DNA from: Anadara kagoshimensis
Lineage: Eukaryota > Mollusca > Bivalvia > Arcoida > Arcidae
DNA: 64,000 nt
Reading direction: 5' to 3'
Assembly: GCA_021292105.1 (NCBI GenBank)
Contig: CM037874.1
Coordinates: forward strand, 13,431,115 to 13,495,114
Part shown: positions 1 to 10,324 of the stretch, one piece after another
How the letters are laid out: every line of letters begins with the position of its first letter
Numbering within the stretch: position 1 is the stretch's first letter
Notes under the pieces: model-generated
Seen by the model: only the letters and a program-made list of their open reading frames with translations
What the model was told of the DNA's origin: nothing
Database searches by the model: none
Position numbers and translations under genes: made by a program

Positions 1-257
1 AACTCTATATCAGGAGGGTAAGTACTAAATATCGTCACGGTCAACATACAGCTGAAAACATCCAGTGACTCTGTTACAAACTCTATATCAGGAGGGTTAG
101 TACTAAATATTGTTACGGTCAACATACAGCTGAAAACATCCAGTGACTCTGTTACAAACTCTATATCAGGAGGGTTAGTACTAAATATTGTTACGGTCAA
201 CATACAGCTCAAAACATCCAGTGACTCTGTTACAAACTCTATATCAGGAGGGTAAGT
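1..257 (+). repeat. 78-bp tandem repeat over a THOC5 exon end and 5' splice site
   Basis: Four copies of an exon-end segment finish at 17, 95, 173 and 251, so the period is exactly 78 bp. Copies 1 and 4 end GGAGG then GTAAGT; copies 2 and 3 have GTTAGT. The A-to-T change weakens the donor and also turns an in-frame TAA into TTA, so copies 2-4 are open in the exon's frame as 26-residue units. The array is cut by the window start. Confidence 0.9.
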
Positions 258-3151
258 TTGTAATGTATGTTTATAATTGAATTAACAGTGGAGTAATGGT
301 TTTTAATGTCCCAGTAACGGTTATTACACTTTTATTGAGATGGTCATTTCTGGGATGGTAGAGGAAACTGGAATGCCAATGAATTATGATTTACATGTAC
401 ATTTACATCTTATCATCATTATATCCATTACAATGTAAAACCAATTTATAAAATAAAACCCTGATTGGATGTCCCTCTATACCTTGTGTATCACCATGCT
501 ATTTTAAAGTCCCAAAAGCCGTTTATTCTATGTTTTTCCTTTTCAATATTGCCAAATCCCTTTATAATGCTCAAATTTGACCGTTGAATCAAGATTATAC
601 TGTATTATATCATAATATCCGGAGCCACCAACAAAATAAAAATACATGGAATAGAAAATGTTAAAAAAAACAGTGAACATAGTGAAGACAAGTGGCTATA
701 AAAATTTTAATAGACAATAAAGTTTTAATAGATATTAAAGTAAGTATAAATGTTATTTTTATTTCCGTATCACACATTGGACAAATGTATATTGTGTTTT
801 TAATCGTTTTTGTTTTGTTCTTTTATACAGGGATTTATTGTCAGCAGATTTATTGTTAAACGAGATTTATGATGGTGACCATGGCAAAAAATCACCTAAT
901 TCAGCCAATCAGTATGAACTTAGTCGTCTTGGGTAAGTATATTTCTTATAGTTTTACTTAAATGTTAAAAATCAAACATTGGTTATTTGGTAAAGAAGAT
1001 TTTTCAAAATAGCATATATAAGGACTTTTTTTTAATTACTTTAAGCTAAATCAATCATTTTAACATGAAGCACTTATTTAGTATTTGTGTCTAGGAAATA
1101 ATATTTACCTAATTGGGATTATTTGGTTCACAAAAATATCAGCAAATCTGGAGCTCCATTACATAATCTTTTTATCAATTTTCAGATTACGTGACTTCAG
1201 TTCATATCTTGAGGAGACCGGGCGACCATTTTTATGGGCCCAGTGGTTGTCAGGGTTACAGTTTCTTGGAGATGAATGTCCACAAAAAGTCCAGAATTCC
1301 ATTAGTTCTGCTCACATGCAGCAAACAATAAAAAAGTTACGTAAAAGAATTAGATCCAGACTGTCTCTACTAAAACAACTCTCATCGCTAGGTAAGAAAA
1401 TATTTCAAAAGTTTATTATATTATTCTTATGGTATCAGTCAATGCTTGTAAGTCCTATTCAACGGGTGTTGAGAGAAAGATAATTCTGTTTAAAAGCTTA
1501 TATGACACAATTGAATGTCAGATTTCAAGCTAATCTGAAATTTATATGGGACAGATTTGCTACCATTGGATAAAAGTGTTCCATCTTAAAGACCTGAATG
1601 GATTTAGAATCATTTTTGTCATATTAGAATGATAAAAGTAAAAGAACAGACTTTTTCCAAGATTATGTAAACCACTTTAATTTCATGAAATTATTTGATT
1701 TTATGACTTTTACCGTAATTTGTAATGCAATGACATGCCGTCTAATACTTCATGAGCTTTTGTTTTGTGTACCTAGTACTTTATTTTCATGATTCATGAT
1801 TTCATCGGAAAAATCGAAAAAATAGAATTGTAACAATAAAGGCGATTTATGATACAAAACTCTGATGATTTCATCGAAAGAATAAAAAATAAAATTGTAA
1901 CAATAAAGGCGATTTATGATACAAAATTCTGTGCTTTGTAAATACATGTATGCAAATATTAAAAATATTATGCTTAAATTATAATTGTAAAAATAATGAT
2001 TAATGAATTGGAAATGTGAAAAAAAAACATTTTGATGTTTTCAACAAAGTCTCATCACATAAATGTATATGTATTTTTATGTCTTTAACAGAAATGATTT
2101 CAAAAAGTGTGAACTATGATATAGACTTTTGTATATTAATTAAAAATACATGTATTATGCCTAAACTATAATTATAAAAGTGAAAATGTAAACATTTTGA
2201 TGGGTTTTTTTTCCAGAGAGAGGATCTATTCCAGTAAGCTCGGAGTATCTAGCCATGTTTCCATCTAAGATAATCTCTAAACTGTCATCATGGAAGAGAA
2301 GTACATATGAAGATTTTGCTGTCTTACCTCAGTCTAAGTGTCTGATAGACCAGGAGATGACATGTGAATCAGATATATACTTTACTGCAGTAATGGAACG
2401 AGGGTCTGGTAAGTATAATCAAAAACAATAGACTGGGAAATGACATGTGAATCAGATAAATACTTTATGGCTGTAATGGAACAAGGTTCTGGTAAGTATT
2501 ATCAAAAACAATAGACCAGGAAATGACCTGTGAATCAGATATATACTTTACAGCTGTAATGGAACGAGGATCTGGTAAGTATAATCAAAAACAAACAAAG
2601 CAGGTTCCAGTTTCAAAATCATTCCCTAACTAAGATTTTCATGAACAAGTTGACAAATTTGCAACCTTAATAATTTAGTTAACTGTTAAGATATTCAGGA
2701 ATTCAAGATGTCAGTTTAAAGATCCGTCAAGTTTATGTTTTCTATATTCAGTTTTGACAAATAGATTATTTGTAGGTCCTAAAAAAGCTTGCCTAAAATG
2801 TGTTAAGTTTAATTGACTGGCAAATTTACAGTTAAACATGTTAACTTCCACCAGGGAAGTGAGGCCGGGTGCTTCGGAAGTGTTAGCACCACGTGTTTAG
2901 CTAGCTTCAATTGACACATGTGAAATATGATTTGAAAATGCTGCATATAATAATATGAGAACTTCATTTCTTTTTAACAGTTCATCTGACACCTAACTTA
3001 CAATTTTGTCTTTTGACATATGCAATGATGAATCAGTTTATTAGTTTGCTTGCAGATAGTTTATGATTTCCTGCAGGTACACTAGTGTTCTCCACCATTT
3101 TAGAACTCTGCTGGCTAAGGTGTCTAAATTTTATTTTAATACCTCCACCAC

Positions 3152-3188
<37 letters not shown>

Positions 3189-6100
3189 AAAGATTATATT
3201 CTCCTTTCTTTATATACAAAAATGAGGTTATACTGTAGATCAGGAAATTTTTGTGCCAGTTAATTTTTGTGAAAATTGTCATTGCAAAATATTTGCATAT
3301 TTATATTTTTACGTCACCAGATGGTGGTCAGTCGCAAATGCAAGTGAATTATATTCAAATGAAATATTCAGGAATGCTTTATTTTTATGGCTTGTCTCTC
3401 TCACAGATTTACGTGAAAATAAAACAATGGCAAACATTTTCTGTTTTAAAGTATTAAAGGCATACATGAACTTAGGATACAAAGACTTTCTGAAGTAATT
3501 GTCTTTATTACAGCTAAACTGACAGCACAGATTGTACTGAAGCCAAACTATCCAGAAGTTGTACCATTGTTTCTTATAAGTATACAGTGGAAAAATGAGA
3601 GGACTGCAATGAACGACTTCCATGTACAGGTAATTATAACATCATACCTTGGAATCTTCCACATGTTTTTGAAGTCAGTTAAATATCTGTTTTGAGCCTT
3701 ATGGTGACTAAAGTGCCTTTGTTTGATTTTTTTAATTCATGCTAAATGTTTATCAGCCTGTAACTATTTGAAATATGGATGTGGTATAAAAACAAGAGGC
3801 CCATGGGCCTGATACGCTCACCTGATAACTAATGGCTAGCTGATAGATTTAAAGAACACATAAATACTAAACCCCAAGCCTTTTTTCTTTACATCATGAT
3901 AACCAGTGTATCAATACCTACAACATTCTAATATACATGCCTATACAAAAATTTTATAGTATTCGAGATAATTAACCATTTTGGTATTGTTTTGCATGTG
4001 ACCTTGACCTTTGAACCCATGACCTTTTTCTATACATCAAAATGATTCTTGTATTGATACCTACAACATTCTAATATACATTCCTATACAAAAAGTTTAT
4101 AGTTTTCGAGATAATTAACCATTTCGGTATTGTTTCACATCAGTGACCTTGACCTTTGAACCCATGTCCTTTTTCTATACATCAAAATGATCGTTGTATC
4201 GATACCTACAACATTCTAATATACATGCCTAAACAAAAAGTTTATAGTTTTTGAGATAATTAAACATTTCCGTATTGTTTCGCATATGTGACCTTGACCT
4301 TAGAACTCATAACCTTTTTCTATATATCAAAATGATTGTTGTATCAATACCTACAACATTCTAATATAAATGCCTATACAAAAAGTTTATAGTTTTCGAG
4401 ATAATTAACCATTGCGATATTGTTTTGCATCTGTGACCTTGACCTTTGAACTCATGACCTTTTTCTATACATCAAAATGATCGTTGTATCAATACCTACA
4501 ACATTCTAATATATATGCCTATACAAAAAGTTTATAGTTTTTGAGATAATTAACCATTTTGGTATTGTTTTGCATCTGTGACCTTGACCTTTGAACCCAT
4601 GACCTTTTTCTATACATCAAAATGATCGTTGTATCAATACCTACAACATTCTAATATACATGCCTATACAAAAAGTTTATAGTTTTTTAGATAATTAACC
4701 ATTTCAGTATTGTTTCACATCTGTGACCTTGACCTTTGAACCCATGACCTTTTTCTATACATCGAAATGATTGCTGTGTCAATACCTACAACATTCTAAT
4801 ATACATGCCTATACAAAATGTTTATAGTTTTCGAGATAATTAACCATTTCGGTATTGTTTCACATCAGTGACCTTGACCTTTGAACCCATGTCCTTTTTC
4901 TATACATCAAAATGATCGTTGTATCGATACCTACAACATTCTAATATACATGCCTAAACAAAAAGTTTATAGTTTTCGAGATAATTAAACATTTCCGTAT
5001 TGTTTCGCATATGTGACCTTGACCTTAGAACTCATAACCTTTTTCTATATATCAAAATGATTGTTGTGTCAATACCTACAACATTCTAATATAAATGCCT
5101 ATACAAAAAGTTTATAGTTTTCGAGATAATTAACCATTTCGATATTGTTTTGCATCTGTGACCTTGACCTTTGAACTCATGACCTTTTTCTATACATCAA
5201 AATGATCGTTGTATCAATACCTACAACATTCTAATATATATGCCTATACAAAAAGTTTATAGTTTTTGAGATAATTAACCATTTTGGTATTGTTTCGCAT
5301 CTGTGACCTTGACCTTTGAACCCATAACCTTTTTCTATACATCAAAATGACCGTTGTATCAATACCTACAACATTCTAATATACATGCCTATACAAAAAG
5401 TTTATAGTTTTTTAGATAATTAACCATTTCAGTATTGTTTCACATCTGTGACCTTGACCTTTGAACCCATGACCTTTTTCTATACATCGAAATGATTGCT
5501 GTGTCAATACCTACAACATTCTAATATACATGCCTATACAAAATGTTTATAGTTTTCGAGATAATTAACCATTTCGGTATTGTTTCGCATCTGTGACCTT
5601 GACCTTTGAACCTATGACCTTTTTCTAGACATCAAAATGATCGTTGTATCGATACCTACAACATTCTAATATACATGCCTATACAAAATGTTTATAGTTT
5701 TCGAGATAATTAACCATTTCGGTATTGTTTTGCATCTGTGACCTTGACCTTTGAACCCATGACCTTTTTCTATACATCAAAATGATCGTTGTATCAATAC
5801 CTACAACATTCTAATGTACATGCCTATACAAAAAGATTATAGTTTTCGAGAAATTTAACCATTTCAGTATTGTTTCACATCCGTGACCTTGACCTTTGAA
5901 CCCATGACCTTTTTCTATACATCAAAATGATCATTGTATCAATACCTACAACATTCTAATATACATGCCTATACAAAAAGTTTATAGTTTTCGAGATAAT
6001 TAACCATTTAGGTATTGTTTCACATCTGTGACCTTGACCTTTGAACACATGACCTTTTTTTATACATCAAAATGATCGTTGTATCAATACCTACAACATT

Positions 6101-8064
6101 CTAATATACATGCCTATACAAAATGTTTATAGTTTTCGAGATAATTAACCATTTCAGTATTGTTTCACATCTGTGACCTTGACCTTTGAACACATGACCT
6201 TTTTCTATACATCAAAATGATCGTTGTATCAATACCTACAACATTCTAATATACATGCCTATACAAAATGTTTATAGTTTTCGAGATAATTAACCATTTC
6301 GGTATTGTTTCGCATCTGTAACCTTGACCTTTGAACCCATGACCTTTTTCTATACATCAAAATGATCGTTGTATAGATACCTACAACATTCTAATATACA
6401 TGCCTATACAAAAAGTTTATAGTTTTCGAGATAATAATTATAATTAGAGGTAAAAAAAAATTAGGTCACGACCTTCACAATCGACCTTGACCTCATTTTG
6501 AAGATACTAACAAGAAGATGTCAAAACTGAAAACCCCATGTCATTATCTGGTCAAATAGTCAAGTTATAACAATTTGAAGCTATTTTACGATTTTTTCAA
6601 AATTAAACGCAAAAACGCGTAACCTATTTTTTATCCGAATTTCACAAAATGAACAAACTATAGGCTTAAGACCCTAGAGAAGCCAAATATCACATCAGAT
6701 TTTTTCTCCAATCAGTACTTTCGGAGAAGAAGATTTTTTAAGATTTTTGCACCCCTAGGTCACCTTGACCTAGTTATGGTAGCCATAGCAACGCCACGAA
6801 CAAATCTGAATTGCACCGGCCCATATATACTTCTGACAAAGTTTCATCAAAAACTGTCCAGTAGTTTCAGAGGAGAAGTCGAAAATAGGTGTTAACGACG
6901 CACACACGCACACACGCACACACGCACATACACACGCTGCGCTATGCCATAAGCTCACATGACCTTCGGTCAGGTGAGCTAAAAATTAATGCCAGGGATT
7001 TCTGCAAAAAAAAATAATCTATGATTATTAGTTAAAATAAATTGTGAAATAAACAGATTTATTTTAATTTTTAAGAAATGTAAAATTAAGTTAAATTTCA
7101 TTTGAATTACATAGGAAATGGAAGAAGAAGTAAACATTTATTATGAGGAACTTCGGAAGGAGAAATCAGAAGATCAGATATTGACTAATCAGCTGCAGCG
7201 TCTCTTGATGTGTTTTGATGTTTATCTGGAATCTGAGGCCCATTGTACAGAAAGTGAAGGTCCTGTAGAAATATCTAAAGAGAAAGTCTTTGCAAGAGCA
7301 GCCAGGTAAATTTTATAGGCGAATCAGGCCCAAGAATATTTTATTTATATTGTCACATCCATTTCCTTTTATGTTCTTCATTCAAACAAAATACCGATAG
7401 AATTATTAATTGAGAAATATTTGTTTATAACCAGTACTCTCTAAATAAAACTGCTTACAGACCACAGCACCTCTAACCATCTAGGTTCAAATCCCACTCT
7501 GGACAGGTCCTAGGGCAAGAAATTTGTCATTTTGCTTGCCAAAGGTCAGTGGTTTTCTTTTGGCACTTTGATATACTTCACCATCCCAGAATTGACCACC
7601 TTGGTGTAAGTTAAAGAATCTTGATAAAACTCCACTCCGATCTAAATGACACTTTTTCTGTGATCTGTATAAGCATGTATTGATATTTATACCCCCTGCT
7701 AACTAGTTTGAGCGGGGTATATAATAATCACCATGTCTTTCTGTCCGTCTTACTGTCCATCTGTTCGTGTAAAATTGTGTTCGGGCCATATCTCATCAAT
7801 GCTTTGGACGACTCTTCCAAAGGTGTGTCATGACCTTGAACCAAGGTCATATCGGAAAGTTCAAGGTCGCAGTAAAACTTTAAATGTTGGCAGCCGGGGG
7901 TATTTGGCTTTCAAGAGACAGTTCTAGTTTTATGTCGTTAAATAATATGACATCTCTGTGTATTTGTTACTTATAACTATTTTACTATTCCATTTTACAG
8001 AGGACCCAATAGAACCAAGCCTTATAAGTATAGTCCAGATTTGGGAATTTTTACACATCGGTGA
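1..8064 (+). CDS. THOC5: THO complex subunit 5, 3' half (partial, 5' end off-window)
   Basis: THOC5 is a subunit of the nuclear THO/TREX complex, which couples transcription to mRNA export. Exons read with consistent phase: <1-17, 831-932, 1186-1391, 2217-2408, 3514-3629, 7115-7305 and 8001-8064 (TGA stop at 8062), giving about 295 residues. The family is recognised from several conserved stretches: LLSADLLLNEIYDGDHGKK, then a YLEETGRPFLWAQWLSGLQF block, then ISSAHMQQTIKKLRKRIRSR, and the C-terminal GPNRTKPYKYSPDLGIFTHR, which matches the way animal THOC5 proteins end. All junctions are GT/AG. The first exon is cut by the window edge and its end is tandemly duplicated at 1-257; the exon ending at 2408 is also duplicated at its donor. 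The 3.5-kb intron 3630-7114 is filled by a pearl/HINE-like repeat. I see no frame break. The exon at 1-17 is inferred only from its phase (two bases left over, completed by the G at 831) and its GTAAGT donor. Confidence 0.92.
290..380 (-). repeat. SINE-A fragment
   Basis: This matches, in reverse orientation, the 3' part of the tRNA-headed SINE seen elsewhere: a tail reading AGTGGAGTAATGG..., then a stretch resembling 'ctgggatggtagaggaaact'. The tRNA-like head is missing. Confidence 0.55.
448..606. repeat. Diverged Tigger-like MITE
   Basis: The left end resembles TAAAACCCTGATTGG and the right end GAATCAAGATTATACTGTA. The interior carries 'aaagtcccaaaagcc' and 'gccaaatccctttataatgc', shared with the better preserved copies at 33425-33618 and 46257-46444. 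Confidence 0.55.
1798..1932. repeat. Intronic tandem duplication (~68 bp x2)
   Basis: Two copies of a segment running from 'tgatttcatcg' to 'ggcgatttatgatacaaaa' lie back to back in the THOC5 intron 1392-2216. A second, looser duplication occurs at about 1957-2038 and 2138-2204. Otherwise this 825-bp intron holds only AT-rich sequence. Confidence 0.8.
2347..2595 (+). repeat. 83-bp tandem triplication of a THOC5 exon end with its donor
   Basis: Copy 1 is the real end of the exon 2217-2408. Two further copies follow, with exon/donor boundaries at 2491/2492 and 2574/2575. Each copy keeps the codons ending ...GAACGAGG(A/G)TCTG and a perfect GTAAGT donor. A period of 83 bp is not a multiple of three, so use of a downstream donor would shift the frame. 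Confidence 0.92.
2840..2930. repeat. Short dispersed repeat (~90 bp), unclassified
   Basis: A segment with the core CAGGGAAGTGAGGCCGGGT followed by GCTTCGGAAG, CACGTGTTTAGCTAGCT and a terminal CACATGTG-like motif. Similar segments lie at 17085-17185 and 21080-21178, and a truncated one at 53240-53310. Confidence 0.6.
3154..3183. repeat. (CA)n microsatellite
   Basis: About 15 uninterrupted CA units in the THOC5 intron 2409-3513. Confidence 0.95.
3790..6982 (+). mobile_element. Pearl/HINE-like (Helentron-associated) non-autonomous element with internal minisatellite
   Basis: The element starts AACAAGAGGCCCATGGGCC and ends GGTCAGGTGAGCTAA. A 10-bp inverted repeat, GCTCACCTGA (3816-3825) and TCAGGTGAGC (6970-6979), is internal at the left end but almost terminal at the right. 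That asymmetry is typical of Helentron-derived HINEs, the group to which bivalve 'pearl' elements belong. The right end also forms a hairpin (6953-6981, with TGACC-TTC-GGTCA at its tip) and finishes CTAA. The interior is about 17 tandem units of about 145 bp (roughly 3890-6430), a unique region and a CA/CG-rich microsatellite (6897-6935). It fills THOC5 intron 3630-7114. It has no coding capacity. The superfamily assignment rests on remembered structural criteria. Confidence 0.7.
3890..6435 (+). repeat. ~145-bp minisatellite within the pearl/HINE-like element
   Basis: Each unit carries TGACCTTGACCTTTGAA, then CCATGACCTTTTTCTATAC, then CAATACCTACAACATTCTAA and TTTATAGTTTTCGAGATAAT. The GACCTTGACC motif recurs at about 4000, 4147, 4290, 4437, 4579, 4726, 4869, 5016, 5160, 5307, 5450, 5594, 5740, 5885, 6028 and 6175. 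Shared variants about 722-726 bp apart indicate a five-unit higher-order duplication. Confidence 0.93.
7455..7655 (+). repeat. SINE-A (tRNA-headed SINE)
   Basis: A tRNA-like B box (CTAGGTTCAAATCCCACTC) is followed by the body 'ttgcttgccaaaggtcagtg', a CACCATCCCAGAATTGACC segment, and a tail ending AAGAATCTTGATAAAACTCC. It lies in the last THOC5 intron. Confidence 0.7.
7680..7930 (+). repeat. Dispersed repeat of the 'CTGTCCGTC' type
   Basis: The segment begins CCCCCTGCTAACTAGTTTGA, has a pyrimidine-rich TTTCTGTCCGTC stretch, a GACCTTGAACCAAGGTCA motif and a GGGGGTATTTGGCTTT end. A diverged relative lies at 35550-35790. No coding sense was found although a short frame is open. Confidence 0.5.
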
Positions 8065-9109
8065 AGTCAAATGTAATCATGACATAGGTGGATACAATGT
8101 GCTGTTGTTACTACAAAAGTGTTTCTGTTATTAGTGGAAGATTAAAAACACGGGACTATAGTGCTAAGATATTGAAAGTAGGAACAGACTTAAAAAACTG
8201 TATTCAAATAATGATACAAATTCATTGAATGAATTAAAACGGATAACAATTTACATAATAACAAGCCATATGGAATTACTTCTGTGAAAAGATAAAGAAT
8301 TAAAGGACGTGAAAATGTACCTTCAGGATTAACTGTTTTCATCTATGTAATCTCTAAACAGCATTGACAACACCTAAATTTATATGGCAGTTTCCTGGGA
8401 ATTTGTCAGTGTTCATGTTCCATTTTTTACACCTAAACATGTGTGCAGAAAAATGATTTCCATTGGATATGGAATCACATCAGTTTACTGGTACCGGGTA
8501 CATTTTCCCATAAAAGTTACCGGTATGTTATCAGGGAATTGTGATGTTAATGTTTTTTTCCAAAATGTTCCACACATAGTTCACTGACAAATTCCACTGA
8601 TTTACATGTTTATTTTAGTATGTTTAGACTGGGTATCTATTGTGTACAAAAAAACATACATGATGATATTTTGTTTTGGTTATGTTTATTTTTAAATCAT
8701 GAAGAGATACATCATCTATAAGTAAAATCATATTTAGATAAAACATATGGTTTGAAGATTTATTTCAGTATGTTCTTGTTTGCAGTACCCTGTTTGATTT
8801 TGCAATATTGTAATAATGAATCTTTTACCATGTTTACTGCAATAGCTTATTTTTTCTTTCCCATTTCAACCAAATGTAGTAGTTAAGTGCCCTTGGTAGC
8901 ATCTACAGACTGTTAACTCTTCTTTAGCATATAAAGACACAGAATATCAGTTTTGAGTCTCATCCATAAGGTAGCTCTAGTACAAAAATTTTAACAAGAG
9001 ATTTATATCATTTTAGAAAATAACCAAGGTCTGAGTAACCATTGATTCCACAACTCTTAATTTTGATAGCCGGTGATGTACCACTTTGCCATTTCCCCTC
9101 ATTTTAGAA

Positions 9110-9228
9110 GTTAGATGATTTCTTCTGGCTGTTCTGGTTTCCTCTGCCCAGAGCTGACCACATCAATGTAAGTGAAAGAATCTTGGCTTGGTCATATATC
9201 ACTATTAATCCACTCTATTTTATACGCA
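9110..9228 (+). repeat. SINE-A fragment
   Basis: The body and tail only: 'ttctggctgttctggtttcc', then a CAGAGCTGACCACATCAATG segment and AAGTGAAAGAATCTTGGCTT. The tRNA head is lost or too diverged to see. Confidence 0.55.
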
Positions 9229-10324
9229 ACCTTTAAACAAATTAAGATCCACAGCTCTTTTAGATGAATAAACGGTGATATAATTAAGATATTCTATCAA
9301 TTTACTAGGTTTTATAGAAACTTTTCAAATTTCAATCAAAAAAAAAAAAAAAAAAAATACAAGAGCAGACACAATCTATAAAGTTTATTACCAGTATCTA
9401 CACAATTGTTAATCAATGAATTGAAATCAAACATGAATTTATTAGTTGTCAAATGTGTTAGTGCGAATGCAAGGCAATTATACTGTAAACATTTTTATTT
9501 TTCACAGTGTACTAGTTTTGGATTATTTCACTGTAGTTTGTTTTGCGCAAAAGTTAATACTGAGCGAAAATTATGTTGTGCTTATTTTGTAATAGTGCAT
9601 ATTTCAAAAAACGGGAAAACTTAACTACCCAAATATGATGTAAATTTCCTATACCGAGAAATAATTATACACAAAATTAAATACATTTACAGTATCTGTG
9701 TAAGTTTTAAGCATCTACTTATTCTCAAAAGATTTATGCAAATAATTTTCTGATTAATTACATTACTTGGAACAGTTTTTTACTTCCATCCGATCTGATA
9801 CCACTGAAGCTAAACTGCTATACAGTTTCGGTATGTGTTTCTACTGTTTATGTTGAAAAAGTACCAACAGCTGAATACTAATAATCAGTGTTAAATAAAA
9901 TGTATAACACCACATCAATATCACAGAATTGGTAAAGAAGCAGGCAGTAAACTGCTCTTGTCATAATATTACATATATTAAAAATTCATTGATACATGTT
10001 TCCATCTATGTTACACCTTTACTGTCACTATTTGCAGTGTCTATGCAGAATCCTGAATTTTCAAGTACTTATTAAGTATCTAATATTCAAAGCAATGCAA
10101 AATATGATGACCTTAGTCAAATCCATGTAAACTTATAACCCTCACCCCACCCCCACCCATTTCAAATTTGAAATTAATAAATTGCACAGTGGGATCCATT
10201 TGTAATAAGTTCATTAATTGGGTTTCCTTAATTTAAAGTCCAAATTTTCTATATTTGTTAAAATACATGTAAAGTCAGGTTTAAATTTTTTTCTTCAAAA
10301 ATTGGCTTAAATAAGTTATTTTAA

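Noticed and set aside
3309..3623. 104-codon - strand ORF
   Set aside because: It is antisense to the THOC5 exon 3514-3629 and adjacent intron.
6770..6958. 62-codon ORF, also present at 55585-55797
   Set aside because: Both are the same non-coding unique region and microsatellite of the pearl/HINE-like element.
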